A stretch of DNA of 64,000 bases from Variovorax sp. Root411 (lineage in GTDB: Bacteria; Pseudomonadota; Gammaproteobacteria; Burkholderiales; Burkholderiaceae_C). Positions 29,763 through 41,139 of this stretch are shown here, one piece after another. The position numbers and the translations under genes are program-made. Location of the stretch: assembly GCF_001425205.1 (NCBI RefSeq), contig NZ_LMDW01000001.1:559928-623927 (forward strand), given 5' to 3'. Under the pieces are notes generated by a model. That model was not told where the DNA came from and did no database searches. It was given only the letters and a program-made list of their open reading frames with translations. How positions within the stretch are numbered: position 1 is the stretch's first letter; each line of letters begins with the position of its first letter.

Positions 29763-30437
29763 ATGACCACTTCCGTGCCTCCCGTGCCGCCGGAATCCGG
29801 CCTGACCGATGTGCCCGCCGCGGCGCCGCGTCCGGGCGAGGTCGATTTCCAGCTGGTCCAGCGTACCGTCGCGGGCGACCAGAAGGCGTTCGAACTGCTG
29901 GTCATCAAGTACCAGCGCCGCATCGAGCGGCTGATCGGGCGGATGGTGCGCGACGTCGACCTGGTCGAGGACATCGCGCAGGAAACCTTCATTCGCGCCT
30001 ACCGCGCGTTGCACCAGTTCCGCGGCGAAGCGCAGTTCTACACCTGGCTCTACCGGATCGCCGTCAACACCGCCAAAAAGGCGCTGGTGGACATGAAGCG
30101 CGATCCAACCATTTCCGAGGCCGCCCTGAGGCCTTCTTCTGAGGACGACGATGAAACTTACCGTCCCGGAAACGAACCAACCACCGACGAAACCCCCGAA
30201 TCGGTCATGGCGGCGAACGAAATCGCCAGTGCCGTCGAGGCAGCCATGGAGGCGCTCCCTGCCGAGCTGCGCCAGGCGGTCACGCTGCGTGAGATCGAGG
30301 GCATGAGTTACGAAGAGATTGCCGAGGTCATGGATTGCCCCATCGGTACGGTGCGTTCGCGTATTTTCCGGGCGCGCGAGGCCATTTCGGCCAGGGTCAA
30401 GCCACTGCTGGACAACCAGTCCGGCAAGCGTTGGTAA
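29763..30437 (+). CDS. rpoE: RNA polymerase sigma factor RpoE (AlgU)
   Basis: ECF sigma factor directing the envelope-stress response. 224 residues. Region 2 is at about 35-105 (ELLVIKYQRRIERLIGRMV and ETFIRAYRALHQFRGEAQ, with YTWLYRIAVNTAKKAL), and region 4 is at about 160-215 (LREIEGMSYEEIAEVM, then PIGTVRSRIFRAREAIS). The N-terminus is extended by about 25 residues compared with E. coli RpoE. The next gene is its anti-sigma factor. No clear GGAACTT-type autoregulatory promoter is visible just upstream. Confidence 0.96.
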   Translation: MTTSVPPVPPESGLTDVPAAAPRPGEVDFQLVQRTVAGDQKAFELLVIKYQRRIERLIGRMVRDVDLVEDIAQETFIRAYRALHQFRGEAQFYTWLYRIAVNTAKKALVDMKRDPTISEAALRPSSEDDDETYRPGNEPTTDETPESVMAANEIASAVEAAMEALPAELRQAVTLREIEGMSYEEIAEVMDCPIGTVRSRIFRAREAISARVKPLLDNQSGKRW

Positions 30438-30454
30438 GTAAGCAGGTGAATGAA

Positions 30455-31129
30455 ATGAATCAGACGATGACGGTTCGGGAACAGGTGTCCGCACTTGCGG
30501 ATGGTCATTTGCAGGGCGAGGCGTTCGCGCAGGCGATCGAAGCAATCTGCGCCGATGGCGAGGCGCGGGCGGCATGGCAGGCCTTCCACGTCACAGGCGA
30601 CGTGCTGCGTTCGGGTTCGCATTCGCCGTGCAGCGACACCTCCGCATTTCTGGCGCGCTTCCAGCAGCGGTTGGCGGCGGAGCCCGTGATGGTCGCCCCT
30701 GCGTCGACGCCGGTCGCCGCATCGGTGGCGCAGCCTGTGCAGCGCAGGGCGGAAGCGGCCAACGAGCCGGTGTTCCGCTGGAAGCTGGTGGCCGGCGCCG
30801 CGTCGCTGATGGCCGTGGCCGCCATCAGTTGGACCCTGGTCGGCAACGGCACTGCGGTTCCGCAGGGAGGCGCGCAGCTGGCGTCGGTCCCGCAGCAACA
30901 GCAGCCGGCGGTGAATTCGGTGCTGGCGGCAGCAGCGGTCAACAGCCCGCAGCCCGCCGGCAGCGTGCTGACCCCGACCCGCGTGCTCGTGGGCAATGGC
31001 AATCCTCAAGTCATGTTGCGCGATCCGCGGCTCGACCAACTGCTCGAGGCGCACCAGCAGGCCGGTGGCGCATCGCAAATGCCTTCGGGTTTCCTGCGCA
31101 ATGCCACTTTCGAGGGACCGACGCGCTGA
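30455..31129 (+). CDS. rseA: Anti-sigma-E factor RseA/MucA
   Basis: Inner-membrane protein that holds RpoE inactive until proteolysed under envelope stress. 224 residues. The N-terminal cytoplasmic anti-sigma domain is at about 1-75 (REQVSALADGHLQGEAF, then WQAFHVTGDVLRSG). One membrane segment lies near 111-128 (LVAGAASLMAVAAISW). A Gln/Ala/Pro-rich periplasmic tail ends the protein. GTG 30446 in the same frame is an alternative start. It lies 17 nt after rpoE. Identity rests on architecture and position, as this family is weakly conserved. Confidence 0.92.
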   Translation: MNQTMTVREQVSALADGHLQGEAFAQAIEAICADGEARAAWQAFHVTGDVLRSGSHSPCSDTSAFLARFQQRLAAEPVMVAPASTPVAASVAQPVQRRAEAANEPVFRWKLVAGAASLMAVAAISWTLVGNGTAVPQGGAQLASVPQQQQPAVNSVLAAAAVNSPQPAGSVLTPTRVLVGNGNPQVMLRDPRLDQLLEAHQQAGGASQMPSGFLRNATFEGPTR

Positions 31130-31158
31130 GCGCGCGCAACTCCTACCCGCCGCCCGCA

Positions 31159-32241
31159 ATGACCGTTCAGATGCCGATCTCCGCACGCGCCTGCGTGCTT
31201 GTGTTTGCCGCTTTCTGCCTTGCGCAGGCTGCCACCGCGCAGACCCGCTCGGGCGCTGCAAATGCGAAGAGTGCGGCCACCGCACAGACGGACGAGCCGC
31301 CGGCCATGGGCGTGACCGAGTGGCTGCAGCGCATGCACGCGGGCGCCCGGCAGCGCAACTATGTGGGCACCTTCGTGGTGTCAGCGCCGGGCGGCGATCT
31401 GTCGAGCGCACGCATCTGGCATGTGCGCGACGGCGAGCACCAGATCGAACGCATCGAAGCCCTGTCGGGGCCGCCGCGCTCGACCTTCCGGCGCAACCGC
31501 AATGTCATGACCTTCCTGCCGGAGGCAAAGGTAGTGAAGGTCGAGAAGCGCGAGAACCTCGATCTCTTCCCGAACCTGCCGGACCAGCCCGATTCGTCGA
31601 TCGGCGATTTCTACGACGTGCGCGCGATCGGCAAGGACCGCGTGGCCGGTTTCGACGCCGACGTGGTGCAGTTGGTGCCGCACGATGGACTGCGCTTCGG
31701 CTACCGCATCTGGAGCGAGCGCCGCTCGGGCCTGGTGGTGAAGCTGCAGACCGTCGACAGCGAGTCCCGCGTGGTGGAGCAATCGGCCTTCTCCGAACTG
31801 CAGCTCGATGCCCCGGTGAAGGCGCAGGCGCTCTCGCAGATGATGTCCAACACCTCGGGCTACCGCGTCGAGAAGCTGGAGCTCGAGCGCAGCAACGCGC
31901 AGGACGAAGGCTGGATGCTGCGAACACCTGTGGCCGGATTCAAGCCCCGAAGCTTCTTCCGCCGTCCGACAGCAGGCAGCGAAGGCAGCGGCGGCAAGCC
32001 GAAGCAGGACGCGGCCACGGTCCAGTGGACCTTCTCCGATGGCCTGGCCTCGGTGTCGCTCTTCATCGAGCGCTACGACGCGGCGCGCGCGCCGCGCGAC
32101 GGCGTGCTGACCATCGGCGCGACCAATGCCATCCGCCGGCGTCTGCCCGAACCGGCCGGCGACTGGTGGCTGACCGCGGTCGGCGAGGTGCCGCAGCAGA
32201 CGCTCAATGCATTCGCCCAAAGTCTCGCGCGTACGCGCTGA
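31159..32241 (+). CDS. rseB: Sigma-E regulatory protein RseB/MucB
   Basis: Periplasmic protein that binds RseA and senses mislocalised lipoproteins or LPS. 360 residues with a signal peptide (cut likely after ATAQ, near residue 28). The N-terminal MucB/RseB domain contains VTEWLQRMHAGARQRNYVGT and RIWHVRDGEHQIERIEAL. The smaller C-terminal domain is at about 265-355. It lies 29 nt after rseA in the rpoE-rseA-rseB-mucD order. Confidence 0.94.
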   Translation: MTVQMPISARACVLVFAAFCLAQAATAQTRSGAANAKSAATAQTDEPPAMGVTEWLQRMHAGARQRNYVGTFVVSAPGGDLSSARIWHVRDGEHQIERIEALSGPPRSTFRRNRNVMTFLPEAKVVKVEKRENLDLFPNLPDQPDSSIGDFYDVRAIGKDRVAGFDADVVQLVPHDGLRFGYRIWSERRSGLVVKLQTVDSESRVVEQSAFSELQLDAPVKAQALSQMMSNTSGYRVEKLELERSNAQDEGWMLRTPVAGFKPRSFFRRPTAGSEGSGGKPKQDAATVQWTFSDGLASVSLFIERYDAARAPRDGVLTIGATNAIRRRLPEPAGDWWLTAVGEVPQQTLNAFAQSLARTR

Positions 32242-32338
32242 CGGGCCGCACAACCGCCGATTGCGCTGAACCAAGCGCGCGGTGCAGACTCACAGCACTT
32301 GTTTGATTCAGCCGCTCTGTTCTTTTGAAAGAAAACCG

Positions 32339-33820
32339 ATGATCTTCAAAGTCGAGGGACACAAGTTTCGTTCCGGCCTGCTGGCTCTAATGCTCGCACT
32401 GACAGCTGGCGCCACATTCCTGCCGGTCGAGCCGGCCCATGCGCAGACGCGCACACTGCCCGATTTCACCGACCTGGTCGACCAGGTCGGCCCCTCCGTG
32501 GTCAACATCCGCACTGTCGAAAAGGTCGCGCAGCGCGGCGGCAACGGCGAGATGGACGAGGAAATGCAGGAGTTCTTTCGCCGCTTCTTCGGCCAGCCGC
32601 TGCCCGGTACGCCGCGCTCGACCCCGCGGCCGAACCGGCCGCAGCAGCCGCAGGAAGAGGAGCGTCCGCGCGGCGTGGGCTCCGGTTTCATCCTCACGGC
32701 CGACGGCTACGTGATGACCAACGCGCACGTGGTCGAGGACGCCTCCGAAGTGCTGGTCACGCTGACCGACAAGCGCGAGTTCAAGGCCAAGATCATCGGC
32801 GCCGACAAGCGCACCGACGTCGCGGTCGTCAAGATCGAGGCCACGGGCCTGCCCGCGGTGAAGGTCGGCGACATCTCCAAGCTGCGCGTCGGCGAATGGG
32901 TGATGGCCATCGGCTCGCCCTTCGGCCTCGAGAACACCGTCACCGCCGGCATCGTGAGCGCAAAGCAGCGCGACACCGGCGAATACCTGCCGTTCATCCA
33001 GACCGACGTGGCCATCAACCCCGGCAACTCGGGCGGCCCGCTGATCAACATGCGCGGCGAAGTGGTCGGCATCAACAGCCAGATCTACTCGCGCTCGGGC
33101 GGTTTCATGGGCATCTCGTTCTCGATCCCGATCGATGAGGCGATCCGCGTGAGCGAGCAACTGCGCACCTCGGGGCGCGTTTCGCGCGGCCGCATCGGCG
33201 TGCAGATCGACCAGGTGACCAAGGACGTGGCCGAAGCCATCGGCCTCAGCAAGGCGCAGGGCGCGCTGGTGCGCGGCGTCGAAGCCGGCTCGCCGGGCGA
33301 GAAGGCCGGCGTGGAGCCGGGCGACGTCATCACAAAGTTCGACGGCAAGGCCATCGACAAGCCAAGCGACCTGCCGCGCCTGGTGGGCAACACCAAGCCG
33401 GGCACCAAGAGCACGCTCACGGTGTTTCGCCGCGGTGCTTCGCGCGACCTCAGCGTGACCATTGCCGAGATCGAGCCCGACAAGCCTGGCAAACGCGCGA
33501 GCGACCGCGACGAGCCGGCGCCGAAGCCGCCGGCATCCGCTGCCCTCAAGTCGCTTGGCCTGGCCGTGAGCGATCTCACCGACGCGCAGAAGAAAGAGCT
33601 CAAGCTGAAGGGCGGCGTGAAGGTCGATGCGGCCAGTGACGCCGCGGCCCGTGCGGGCCTGCGCGAGGGCGACATCATCCTGGCGGTGGCGAATGTCGAG
33701 GTCTCGAACGCCCGCGAATTCGAGTCGGCCGTCGGCAAAGCCGACAAGAGCAAGGCGCTCAGCGTGCTGTTCCGGCGTGGCGATTGGGCGCAGTACGCGC
33801 TGATTCGTCCTGCACGCTGA
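32339..33820 (+). CDS. degP: Periplasmic serine protease DegP/MucD (HtrA family)
   Basis: Degrades or refolds damaged envelope proteins. From ATG 32339 the protein has 493 residues: a signal peptide cut after AHAQ (near 38), then a trypsin-like domain with the His in TNAHVVED, the Asp in DKRTDVAVVK and the Ser in INPGNSGGPLIN, giving an intact triad. Two PDZ domains follow (about 280-370 and 400-490). A GTG at 32282 would add an unlikely N-terminus ahead of the signal peptide. It ends the sigma-E cluster, with a strong terminator behind it. It is called mucD in several relatives. Confidence 0.95.
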   Translation: MIFKVEGHKFRSGLLALMLALTAGATFLPVEPAHAQTRTLPDFTDLVDQVGPSVVNIRTVEKVAQRGGNGEMDEEMQEFFRRFFGQPLPGTPRSTPRPNRPQQPQEEERPRGVGSGFILTADGYVMTNAHVVEDASEVLVTLTDKREFKAKIIGADKRTDVAVVKIEATGLPAVKVGDISKLRVGEWVMAIGSPFGLENTVTAGIVSAKQRDTGEYLPFIQTDVAINPGNSGGPLINMRGEVVGINSQIYSRSGGFMGISFSIPIDEAIRVSEQLRTSGRVSRGRIGVQIDQVTKDVAEAIGLSKAQGALVRGVEAGSPGEKAGVEPGDVITKFDGKAIDKPSDLPRLVGNTKPGTKSTLTVFRRGASRDLSVTIAEIEPDKPGKRASDRDEPAPKPPASAALKSLGLAVSDLTDAQKKELKLKGGVKVDAASDAAARAGLREGDIILAVANVEVSNAREFESAVGKADKSKALSVLFRRGDWAQYALIRPAR

Positions 33821-33839
33821 TCCGGCGTTGGCGTCAAGT

Positions 33840-33876
33840 GGCCCCACCCGGCAGTCGGGTTTGGGGCCGTTTTTTT
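33840..33876 (+). terminator. Terminator after degP/mucD
   Basis: GGCCCC pairs with GGGGCC, enclosing an inner CCCG-GCAGT-CGGG hairpin, followed by G and seven T. It is a textbook intrinsic terminator 20 nt after the degP stop. Confidence 0.9.
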
Positions 33877-34342
33877 GAGGGGTTTGCGACGTTCTGGCGC
33901 CAGCCTGGAAAAAAATCTGACGGTCTGAAAATGCCAATTTTTGTTTGCGACCACTAACTTATCAGAAGGCTTAGGACGGATTTCGGTAGAATAGGGCATC
34001 CGCGGCGGGCGGTCAGTGCATAAGGAGTGTCCTGACCTTCACGATGCGAGATGTCAGACAGCAGTCCACCGGTGCTCCACAGATCGCCCACAAGTTGTTC
34101 AGCAAGTGCTCCACCGATTCTGTTGATAACCTGTTCATATCTTTGATGTTGTGGACCTGCAACGACCCCTTTGGACCCTGTTCCCGGATGTACGTGCTTC
34201 CCTTTTTGCCTACAATGAAGTTCCAACTACTGCAGTTGCCATTGCTTGTTGGTTCAGGGCGCGTCTCCAGAAGACGCGCCCTTTTTTCTTGCCTGTCGCA
34301 CTCTGCGCACGAGCCAATTCAAGTACTTAAGCGTTCCCGTTG
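33877..34342 (+). other. 466-bp gene-free stretch before lepA, ncRNA or leader candidate
   Basis: No convincing protein gene. TAGAAT at 33987-33992 and TACAAT at 34211-34216 are possible -10 boxes, both with poor -35 matches. Small inverted repeats occur: CTGAC and GTCAG at 34032-34057, and CCAAC and GTTGG at 34222-34252. A second strong terminator ends at 34287, 55 nt before lepA. Because degP is terminated at 33876, anything stopped at 34287 must start in between, which suggests an independent short RNA or an attenuated lepA leader. Confidence 0.45.
34257..34287 (+). terminator. Strong intrinsic terminator upstream of lepA
   Basis: A perfect 10-bp stem, GGGCGCGTCT and AGACGCGCCC, with a 5-nt loop and six T directly after it. 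It stands between an unexplained intergenic region and lepA, so it ends either a small RNA or a premature lepA transcript. Confidence 0.85.
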
Positions 34343-36154
<1,812 letters not shown>

Positions 36155-36163
36155 TCAAAAAAA

Positions 36164-37129
36164 ATGGCATTCCTCACCTCCCTGGTCCTCGCGGCATTTG
36201 CCGCCTATGTCGGCGCCTGGTATTTCAACGCGATCGAAGGCAACTTCGCCTTGCTGCTGTTCCTGGCCACGGTGGTCACCGGCCTCTACTGGCTGGCCGA
36301 GCGCTTCTATTTCCTGCCCCGGCGCGAACGGGCCGCCGCAAGGCTCGAAGAGTCGCTGACCGAGCGCAATGCGCGCCTGGCCGGGCAGGGCATCAGGCAG
36401 GTCGACACGGCCGACGCGAAGGCGAGCGAGCGGCTGCTGATGCAGCCCTGGTGGCTCGACTGGACCGCGGGCCTGTTCCCCGTGATCCTGGTGGTGTTCC
36501 TGCTGCGCTCGTTTCTCTACGAGCCCTTCAAGATTCCCTCGGGCTCGATGATGCCCACGCTGCTGACCGGCGACCTGATCCTGGTCAACAAGTTCACCTA
36601 CGGCTTGCGCCTGCCGGTGATCAACACCAAGATCACCGACGGCACGCCGCTGGCGCGCGGCGACGTGGTGGTGTTCCGCTACCCGCCCAAGCCGAGCATG
36701 GACTACATCAAGCGCGTGGTCGGCATTCCCGGCGACGAAGTGGCCTACCTGAACAAGAAGCTCACGATCAACGGCCAGCCGGTGTCCAAGGTGGCGGAAG
36801 CCGACTACCTCGACAACGAATCGATGCGCCTGCTCAAGCAATACGGGGAGGATCTGGGTGGCAAGCAGCACAAGCTGCTCAACGACGAAGCCGCGCCGTC
36901 CTTCGTTCCGGGCGCCAGCGACTTTCCGTTTCGCGAAAACTGCCGCTACTCGGTCGAAGGCGTGGTCTGCAAGGTGCCGGCCGGCAACTATTTCATGATG
37001 GGCGACAACCGCGATAATTCGGCGGACTCGCGTTTCTGGGGCTTCGTGCCGGACAAGAACATCGTGGGCAGGGCGTTCTTCGTCTGGATGAACTTCGGCG
37101 ATCTGGGTCGCATCGGTCCGTTTCAATAA
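36164..37129 (+). CDS. lepB: Signal peptidase I
   Basis: Inner-membrane enzyme that removes signal peptides from exported proteins. 321 residues. Two membrane segments come first (about 3-22 and 25-45), a basic cytoplasmic loop follows, and a third segment lies near 105-120. The catalytic Ser is in FKIPSGSMMPTLLTGD and the catalytic Lys in DYIKRVVGIPGDEV. MGDNRDNSADSRFWGFV is box E. It is closely linked to lepA and followed by a DUF4845 gene and rnc. Confidence 0.97.
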   Translation: MAFLTSLVLAAFAAYVGAWYFNAIEGNFALLLFLATVVTGLYWLAERFYFLPRRERAAARLEESLTERNARLAGQGIRQVDTADAKASERLLMQPWWLDWTAGLFPVILVVFLLRSFLYEPFKIPSGSMMPTLLTGDLILVNKFTYGLRLPVINTKITDGTPLARGDVVVFRYPPKPSMDYIKRVVGIPGDEVAYLNKKLTINGQPVSKVAEADYLDNESMRLLKQYGEDLGGKQHKLLNDEAAPSFVPGASDFPFRENCRYSVEGVVCKVPAGNYFMMGDNRDNSADSRFWGFVPDKNIVGRAFFVWMNFGDLGRIGPFQ

Positions 37130-37163
37130 GCATTCATCAGCATAGTTCGAGGGGTATGAGGGC

Positions 37164-37532
37164 ATGAGAACACATCGGTTCGTTCGCAGCAGGGCTGCGC
37201 AGCAACGCGGCATTTCGTTCATCGGCTTGGTGTTCGTCGCGGTGGTGCTCGGGTGCCTTGGCGTGGTTGTCGCGCAGGTCATTCCGACGCTGATCGAATG
37301 GCAGGCTATCGACAAGGCCGCCAACAAGGCCAAGGAAGGGGCGACCGTGCCCGAAGTGCGTGCGATCTTCGATCGCGCCCAGGCCATCGACGACTTCAAG
37401 TCGGTCAGCGGCAGGGACCTCGAGATCAAGAAGGTCGGCGACAAGGTGGTCGTGTCGTACTCGTACGAACGCGAGATCCCCCTGTTCGGCCCCGCCTTCC
37501 TGACGCTCAAGTACAAGGGCGAAACCCACTGA
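37164..37532 (+). CDS. DUF4845 domain protein
   Basis: 122 residues with a basic N-terminus, [18 protein letters not shown], and one membrane segment near 18-38, reminiscent of a type IV pilin-like N-terminus. A small soluble domain follows, with [20 protein letters not shown]. It is the conserved DUF4845 protein found between lepB and rnc in beta- and gammaproteobacteria. Its function is unknown. Confidence 0.88.
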   Translation: MRTHRFVRSRAAQQRGISFIGLVFVAVVLGCLGVVVAQVIPTLIEWQAIDKAANKAKEGATVPEVRAIFDRAQAIDDFKSVSGRDLEIKKVGDKVVVSYSYEREIPLFGPAFLTLKYKGETH

Positions 37533-37549
37533 ACACGGCGCCAAAAAAG

Positions 37550-38236
37550 GTGGACGGCAGCCTCGCCGCGCTGCAGGCGCGCCTCCAGCACACCTTCTCC
37601 GATCCGCGGCTGCTCCAGCTCGCGCTCACGCACCGCAGCTTTTCGGCCGACCACAACGAGCGCCTCGAGTTTCTCGGCGACTCGGTGCTGAACCTGGCGG
37701 TCTCGCACCTGCTCTATATGCGCCTGTCGGCTTTGCCCGAAGGCGACCTGTCACGTGTGCGTGCCAACCTCGTCAAGCAGGACACGCTGCATCGCCTGGC
37801 GCTAGGGCTGGCGTTGTCGCCGCTGCTGCGGCTCGGCGAGGGCGAGGCGCGCTCGGGCGGGCCCAACCGGCCGTCGATCCTGGCCGATGCGCTCGAGGCG
37901 CTGATCGGCGCGGTCTATCTGGACGCCGGCTTTGCCGCCGCCGAGGCGCTGGTGCACCGGCTCTACGAGGCGGTCGAGATCAACCCGCGCATGGAAGCCG
38001 CGGCCAAGGACCCGAAGACCGAATTGCAGGAATGGCTGCAGGGTCACAAAATGAAGCTGCCGGTGTATCGCGTGGCTGCCACACTGGGTGCGGCGCACAA
38101 GCAGACTTTCGATGTCGAGTGCGAGGTGCCCGAGTTGGGGCTTCGCGAACGCGGCATCGGCGGCTCGCGCCGCGCAGGCGAGCAGGCGGCCGCGGCTGCC
38201 ATGTTGATCCGGCTCAAGGCACGCGGTGTCGCGTGA
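37550..38236 (+). CDS. rnc: Ribonuclease III
   Basis: Double-strand-specific endoribonuclease for rRNA and mRNA processing. 228 residues from GTG 37550. The catalytic motif [19 protein letters not shown] lies near residue 41 and [17 protein letters not shown] near 108, and a dsRNA-binding domain at about 150-225 contains [12 protein letters not shown]. No ATG is available. A CTG at 37529, overlapping the DUF4845 stop and 9 nt after AAGGG, would add seven residues and has the better ribosome site, so the start is unsettled. rnc is followed by era. Confidence 0.95.
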   Translation: MDGSLAALQARLQHTFSDPRLLQLALTHRSFSADHNERLEFLGDSVLNLAVSHLLYMRLSALPEGDLSRVRANLVKQDTLHRLALGLALSPLLRLGEGEARSGGPNRPSILADALEALIGAVYLDAGFAAAEALVHRLYEAVEINPRMEAAAKDPKTELQEWLQGHKMKLPVYRVAATLGAAHKQTFDVECEVPELGLRERGIGGSRRAGEQAAAAAMLIRLKARGVA

Positions 38237-38243
38237 AATCACT

Positions 38244-39209
38244 ATGAACGATGCTATCAATCCCGTAGCCGGACCCGAAGACGCAGAAGGCGACGCGGGT
38301 GCCGGCGGTCCCCAGCACTGCGGACTCATCGCCATCGTCGGCAAGCCCAACGTGGGCAAGTCGACGCTGCTCAATGCGCTGGTCGGCCAGAAGATCAGCA
38401 TCACCTCGCGCAAAGCGCAGACCACGCGCCACCGCATCACGGGCATGCGCACGCTGGGCGCGACGCAGTTCGTGTTCGTCGACACGCCGGGCTTCCAGAC
38501 CCTGCACGCCAATGCGCTGAACAAGTCGCTCAACAAGACCGTGCAGGGCGCGGTCGGCGACGTGGACCTGATCCTGTTCGTGGTCGAGGCCGGCAGCTTC
38601 ACGCCGGCCGACGAGCGCGTGCTCAAGCTGCTCGGCAAGGGCATCCCGACGGTGCTGCTGGCCAACAAGCTCGACAACGTGCACCGCCGCGGCGACATCG
38701 CGCCCTGGCTGCAGACTATGCAGGCCAAGCACAGCTTCGCCGAGTTCGTGCCGATGTCGGCGAAGAACGCCAAGGATGTCGAGCGCCTGTTCGGCATCTG
38801 CGAGAAATACCTGCCCGAACAGCCCTGGTTCTACGACGAAGACGAGCTGACCGACCGCAGCGAGAAATTCCTCGCCGGCGAGCTGGTGCGCGAGAAGCTG
38901 TTCCGCCTGACCGGCGACGAGCTGCCCTACACCTCGACCGTCATCATCGACAAGTTCGAAGAAGAGCCGCCCCAGAAAAAAGGCCAGAAGCGCCTGCTTC
39001 GCATCGCGGCCACCATCGTGGTCGAGCGCGATGGCCACAAGGCCATGGTGATTGGCGACAAGGGCGAGCGCATCAAGCGCATCGGCATGGAAACGCGCGT
39101 CGAGCTCGAGAAGCTGGCGGACGCCAAGGTGTTCCTCGAACTGTGGGTGAAGGTGCGCTCGGGTTGGGCCGACGACGAAGCCCGCGTGCGCTCGTTCGGC
39201 TACGAATGA
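38244..39209 (+). CDS. era: GTPase Era
   Basis: GTPase of 16S rRNA maturation and 30S assembly. 321 residues. G1 is [18 protein letters not shown] (near 35), G3 is [12 protein letters not shown] and G4 is LANKLDNVH. The C-terminal KH RNA-binding domain contains [17 protein letters not shown]. An N-terminal extension of about 28 residues precedes the G domain. ATG 38244 is 7 nt after rnc; a GTG at 38226 overlapping rnc is possible but less likely. Confidence 0.96.
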   Translation: MNDAINPVAGPEDAEGDAGAGGPQHCGLIAIVGKPNVGKSTLLNALVGQKISITSRKAQTTRHRITGMRTLGATQFVFVDTPGFQTLHANALNKSLNKTVQGAVGDVDLILFVVEAGSFTPADERVLKLLGKGIPTVLLANKLDNVHRRGDIAPWLQTMQAKHSFAEFVPMSAKNAKDVERLFGICEKYLPEQPWFYDEDELTDRSEKFLAGELVREKLFRLTGDELPYTSTVIIDKFEEEPPQKKGQKRLLRIAATIVVERDGHKAMVIGDKGERIKRIGMETRVELEKLADAKVFLELWVKVRSGWADDEARVRSFGYE

Positions 39210-39210
39210 A

Positions 39211-39984
39211 GTGGCCGCTGCCCACCGCGTTTCGCATGAGCCGGCTTACGTCCTCCATCGCTACGATTGGAGCGAGTCGAGCCTGATCCTCGAGGTCTTC
39301 ACCCGCCACCACGGGCGCATCGCGCTCGTGGCCAAGGGGGCGAAGCGGCCGAGTTCCAACTTCCGTCCCGTGCTGCTGCCGCTGCAGCCGCTGCAGCTCA
39401 ACTATGGTGGCGACGCCGAGATCCGCACGCTGAAGGGTGCCGAGTGGATGGGCGGCCACGTCATGCCGACCGGCGAGGCGCTGCTGTCGGGCTACTACGT
39501 CAACGAACTGCTGCTGCGCCTGCTGGCGCGCGACGACGCCCACGAAGCGCTGTTCGACGCCTACGCCGGGGTCGTGCAGGTGCTGGCGGGCGACCATGCC
39601 GGTGCCCAGGCGGCCACCCAGGCCGCGGCGCTGCGCGCTTTCGAACTGCTGCTGCTGCGCGGGGTCGGCCTGCTGCCATCGCTCGACACGCAGACCCTCA
39701 CGCTCGAACCGCTCGCCGCCCGCGAGCGCTACAGCCTCGTGCCCGAAGCCGGATTGCGCCAGGCCGCCGCCGACGAGGCCGCGCTGACCGGTGCCGAATG
39801 GCAGGCCCTGCAGGCCGTTCTCGACGACCGGGCTCCTTTTACCGCCACGTTGCGTGAAATTGCCACCATGAACGCCGGTAGCAACAGTGCCCTGCGCAAC
39901 CAGTTGCGCGCCTTGCTCAACTACCATTGCGGCGTGTCCACGCTGCGCACGCGGCAAATGATGAGAGATCTGCAAGCACTATGA
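39211..39984 (+). CDS. recO: DNA repair protein RecO
   Basis: Loads RecA on gapped DNA together with RecR. 257 residues, starting at GTG 39211 one base after era. The N-terminal OB fold has [20 protein letters not shown], then [25 protein letters not shown] and a helical C-terminal domain. The CxxC zinc site of some RecO proteins is not visible, as in many proteobacteria. Its end overlaps pdxJ by 4 nt (ATGA). Confidence 0.93.
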   Translation: MAAAHRVSHEPAYVLHRYDWSESSLILEVFTRHHGRIALVAKGAKRPSSNFRPVLLPLQPLQLNYGGDAEIRTLKGAEWMGGHVMPTGEALLSGYYVNELLLRLLARDDAHEALFDAYAGVVQVLAGDHAGAQAATQAAALRAFELLLLRGVGLLPSLDTQTLTLEPLAARERYSLVPEAGLRQAAADEAALTGAEWQALQAVLDDRAPFTATLREIATMNAGSNSALRNQLRALLNYHCGVSTLRTRQMMRDLQAL

Positions 39985-40733
39985 GCACTGTCACCTCGCT
40001 GTCCGTCAACCTCAACAAGGTCGCCCTGGTCCGCAACACGCGCCACCTGGGCATCCCGAGCGTGGTGAAGGCCGCCGAGGCCTGCCTGGCCGCCGGTGCG
40101 CATGGCATCACCGTGCACCCGCGGCCCGATGCCCGCCACATCCGCGCGCACGACGTCAGTGACCTGTCGGCGCTGCTCGCCAAAGAGTGGCCGGCCGTCG
40201 AGTTCAACGTCGAAGGCAACCCGTTCCAGAATCTCATGGATTTCGTGCGCGCGCTGAAGCCGCACCAGGCCACCTTCGTGCCCGACAGCGAAACCCAGTC
40301 GACCAGCGACCACGGCTGGACCTTCCCCGACGACGCCGAGCGCCTGCGCCCGCTGATCGCCGAAGCCAAGGCGCTGGGCGTGCGCGTCAGCCTGTTCATG
40401 GACCCGATTCCCGAGATGATGGCTGCGGTCAAGGCCGTGGGCGCCGACCGCGTCGAGCTCTACACCGAAGGCTACGCGGCCTCACGCGGCACGCCCGACG
40501 AGCAGGCCGTGCTGGCGCGCTATGCCGATTCGGCGCGCGCGGCGCTGGCCGCGGGCTTGGGCGTCAACGCCGGGCACGACCTGAGCCGCGACAACCTCAC
40601 CACCTTCCTGCGTGCGGTGCCCGGCGTGCAGGAGGTCTCGATCGGCCATGCCTTCGTGGCGGACGCCCTCGAACTCGGCTATGCGGCCGCCACGCGCGAC
40701 TACCTGCGCTGCATCAGCGAGGCGCAGCAATGA
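39981..40733 (+). CDS. pdxJ: Pyridoxine 5'-phosphate synthase
   Basis: Last step of de novo vitamin B6 synthesis: condenses 1-deoxyxylulose 5-phosphate with aminoacetone phosphate. 250 residues in a TIM barrel: [30 protein letters not shown] near residue 40, VEFNVEGNP with the catalytic Glu, YTEGYA, and [14 protein letters not shown]. It overlaps recO by 4 nt and precedes acpS by 13 nt, the conserved recO-pdxJ-acpS order. Confidence 0.96.
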   Translation: MSTVTSLSVNLNKVALVRNTRHLGIPSVVKAAEACLAAGAHGITVHPRPDARHIRAHDVSDLSALLAKEWPAVEFNVEGNPFQNLMDFVRALKPHQATFVPDSETQSTSDHGWTFPDDAERLRPLIAEAKALGVRVSLFMDPIPEMMAAVKAVGADRVELYTEGYAASRGTPDEQAVLARYADSARAALAAGLGVNAGHDLSRDNLTTFLRAVPGVQEVSIGHAFVADALELGYAAATRDYLRCISEAQQ

Positions 40734-40746
40734 ACGCTAGCGCCGC

Positions 40747-41139
40747 ATGATCTACGGCATTGGCACCGACATTTGCGACCTGCGTCGCATCGCCGCGACC
40801 TTCGAGCGCCAGGGCGAACGCTTTGCGCGCAAAGTGCTGAGCGATGCCGAATTCAAGGTCTGGCAGGCCCGCAGCGCGCGTTGGCCCAAGCGCGGCCTGA
40901 GCTACCTCGCGACCCGCTTCTCCGCCAAGGAGGCCTTCAGCAAGGCCATCGGCCTGGGCATGCGCACGCCCATGAGCTGGCGGCTGTGCGAGATTGCGAA
41001 CCTGCGCAGCGGCAAGCCCGTCATCGTGCTGCATGGCGGCCTGAAAGACTGGTTCGAGGCGCAGGGCCTGACGGCCCACGTGACCGTGACCGACGAAACC
41101 GAATACGCCGCGAGCTTCGTGGTGGTGGAGAAAACATGA
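40747..41139 (+). CDS. acpS: Holo-ACP synthase
   Basis: Moves the phosphopantetheine arm from CoA to the acyl carrier protein encoded at 27670. 130 residues with [14 protein letters not shown] (metal-binding Asp near residue 8) and [15 protein letters not shown] (Glu near 60), both diagnostic. The C-terminal [10 protein letters not shown] is usual. nagZ overlaps its stop by 4 nt. Confidence 0.96.
   Translation: MIYGIGTDICDLRRIAATFERQGERFARKVLSDAEFKVWQARSARWPKRGLSYLATRFSAKEAFSKAIGLGMRTPMSWRLCEIANLRSGKPVIVLHGGLKDWFEAQGLTAHVTVTDETEYAASFVVVEKT

Noticed and set aside
34121-34129. TGTTGATAA, a DnaA-box-like sequence upstream of lepA
   Set aside because: A single imperfect box without a cluster, AT-rich unwinding region or dnaA/dnaN genes does not support an origin.
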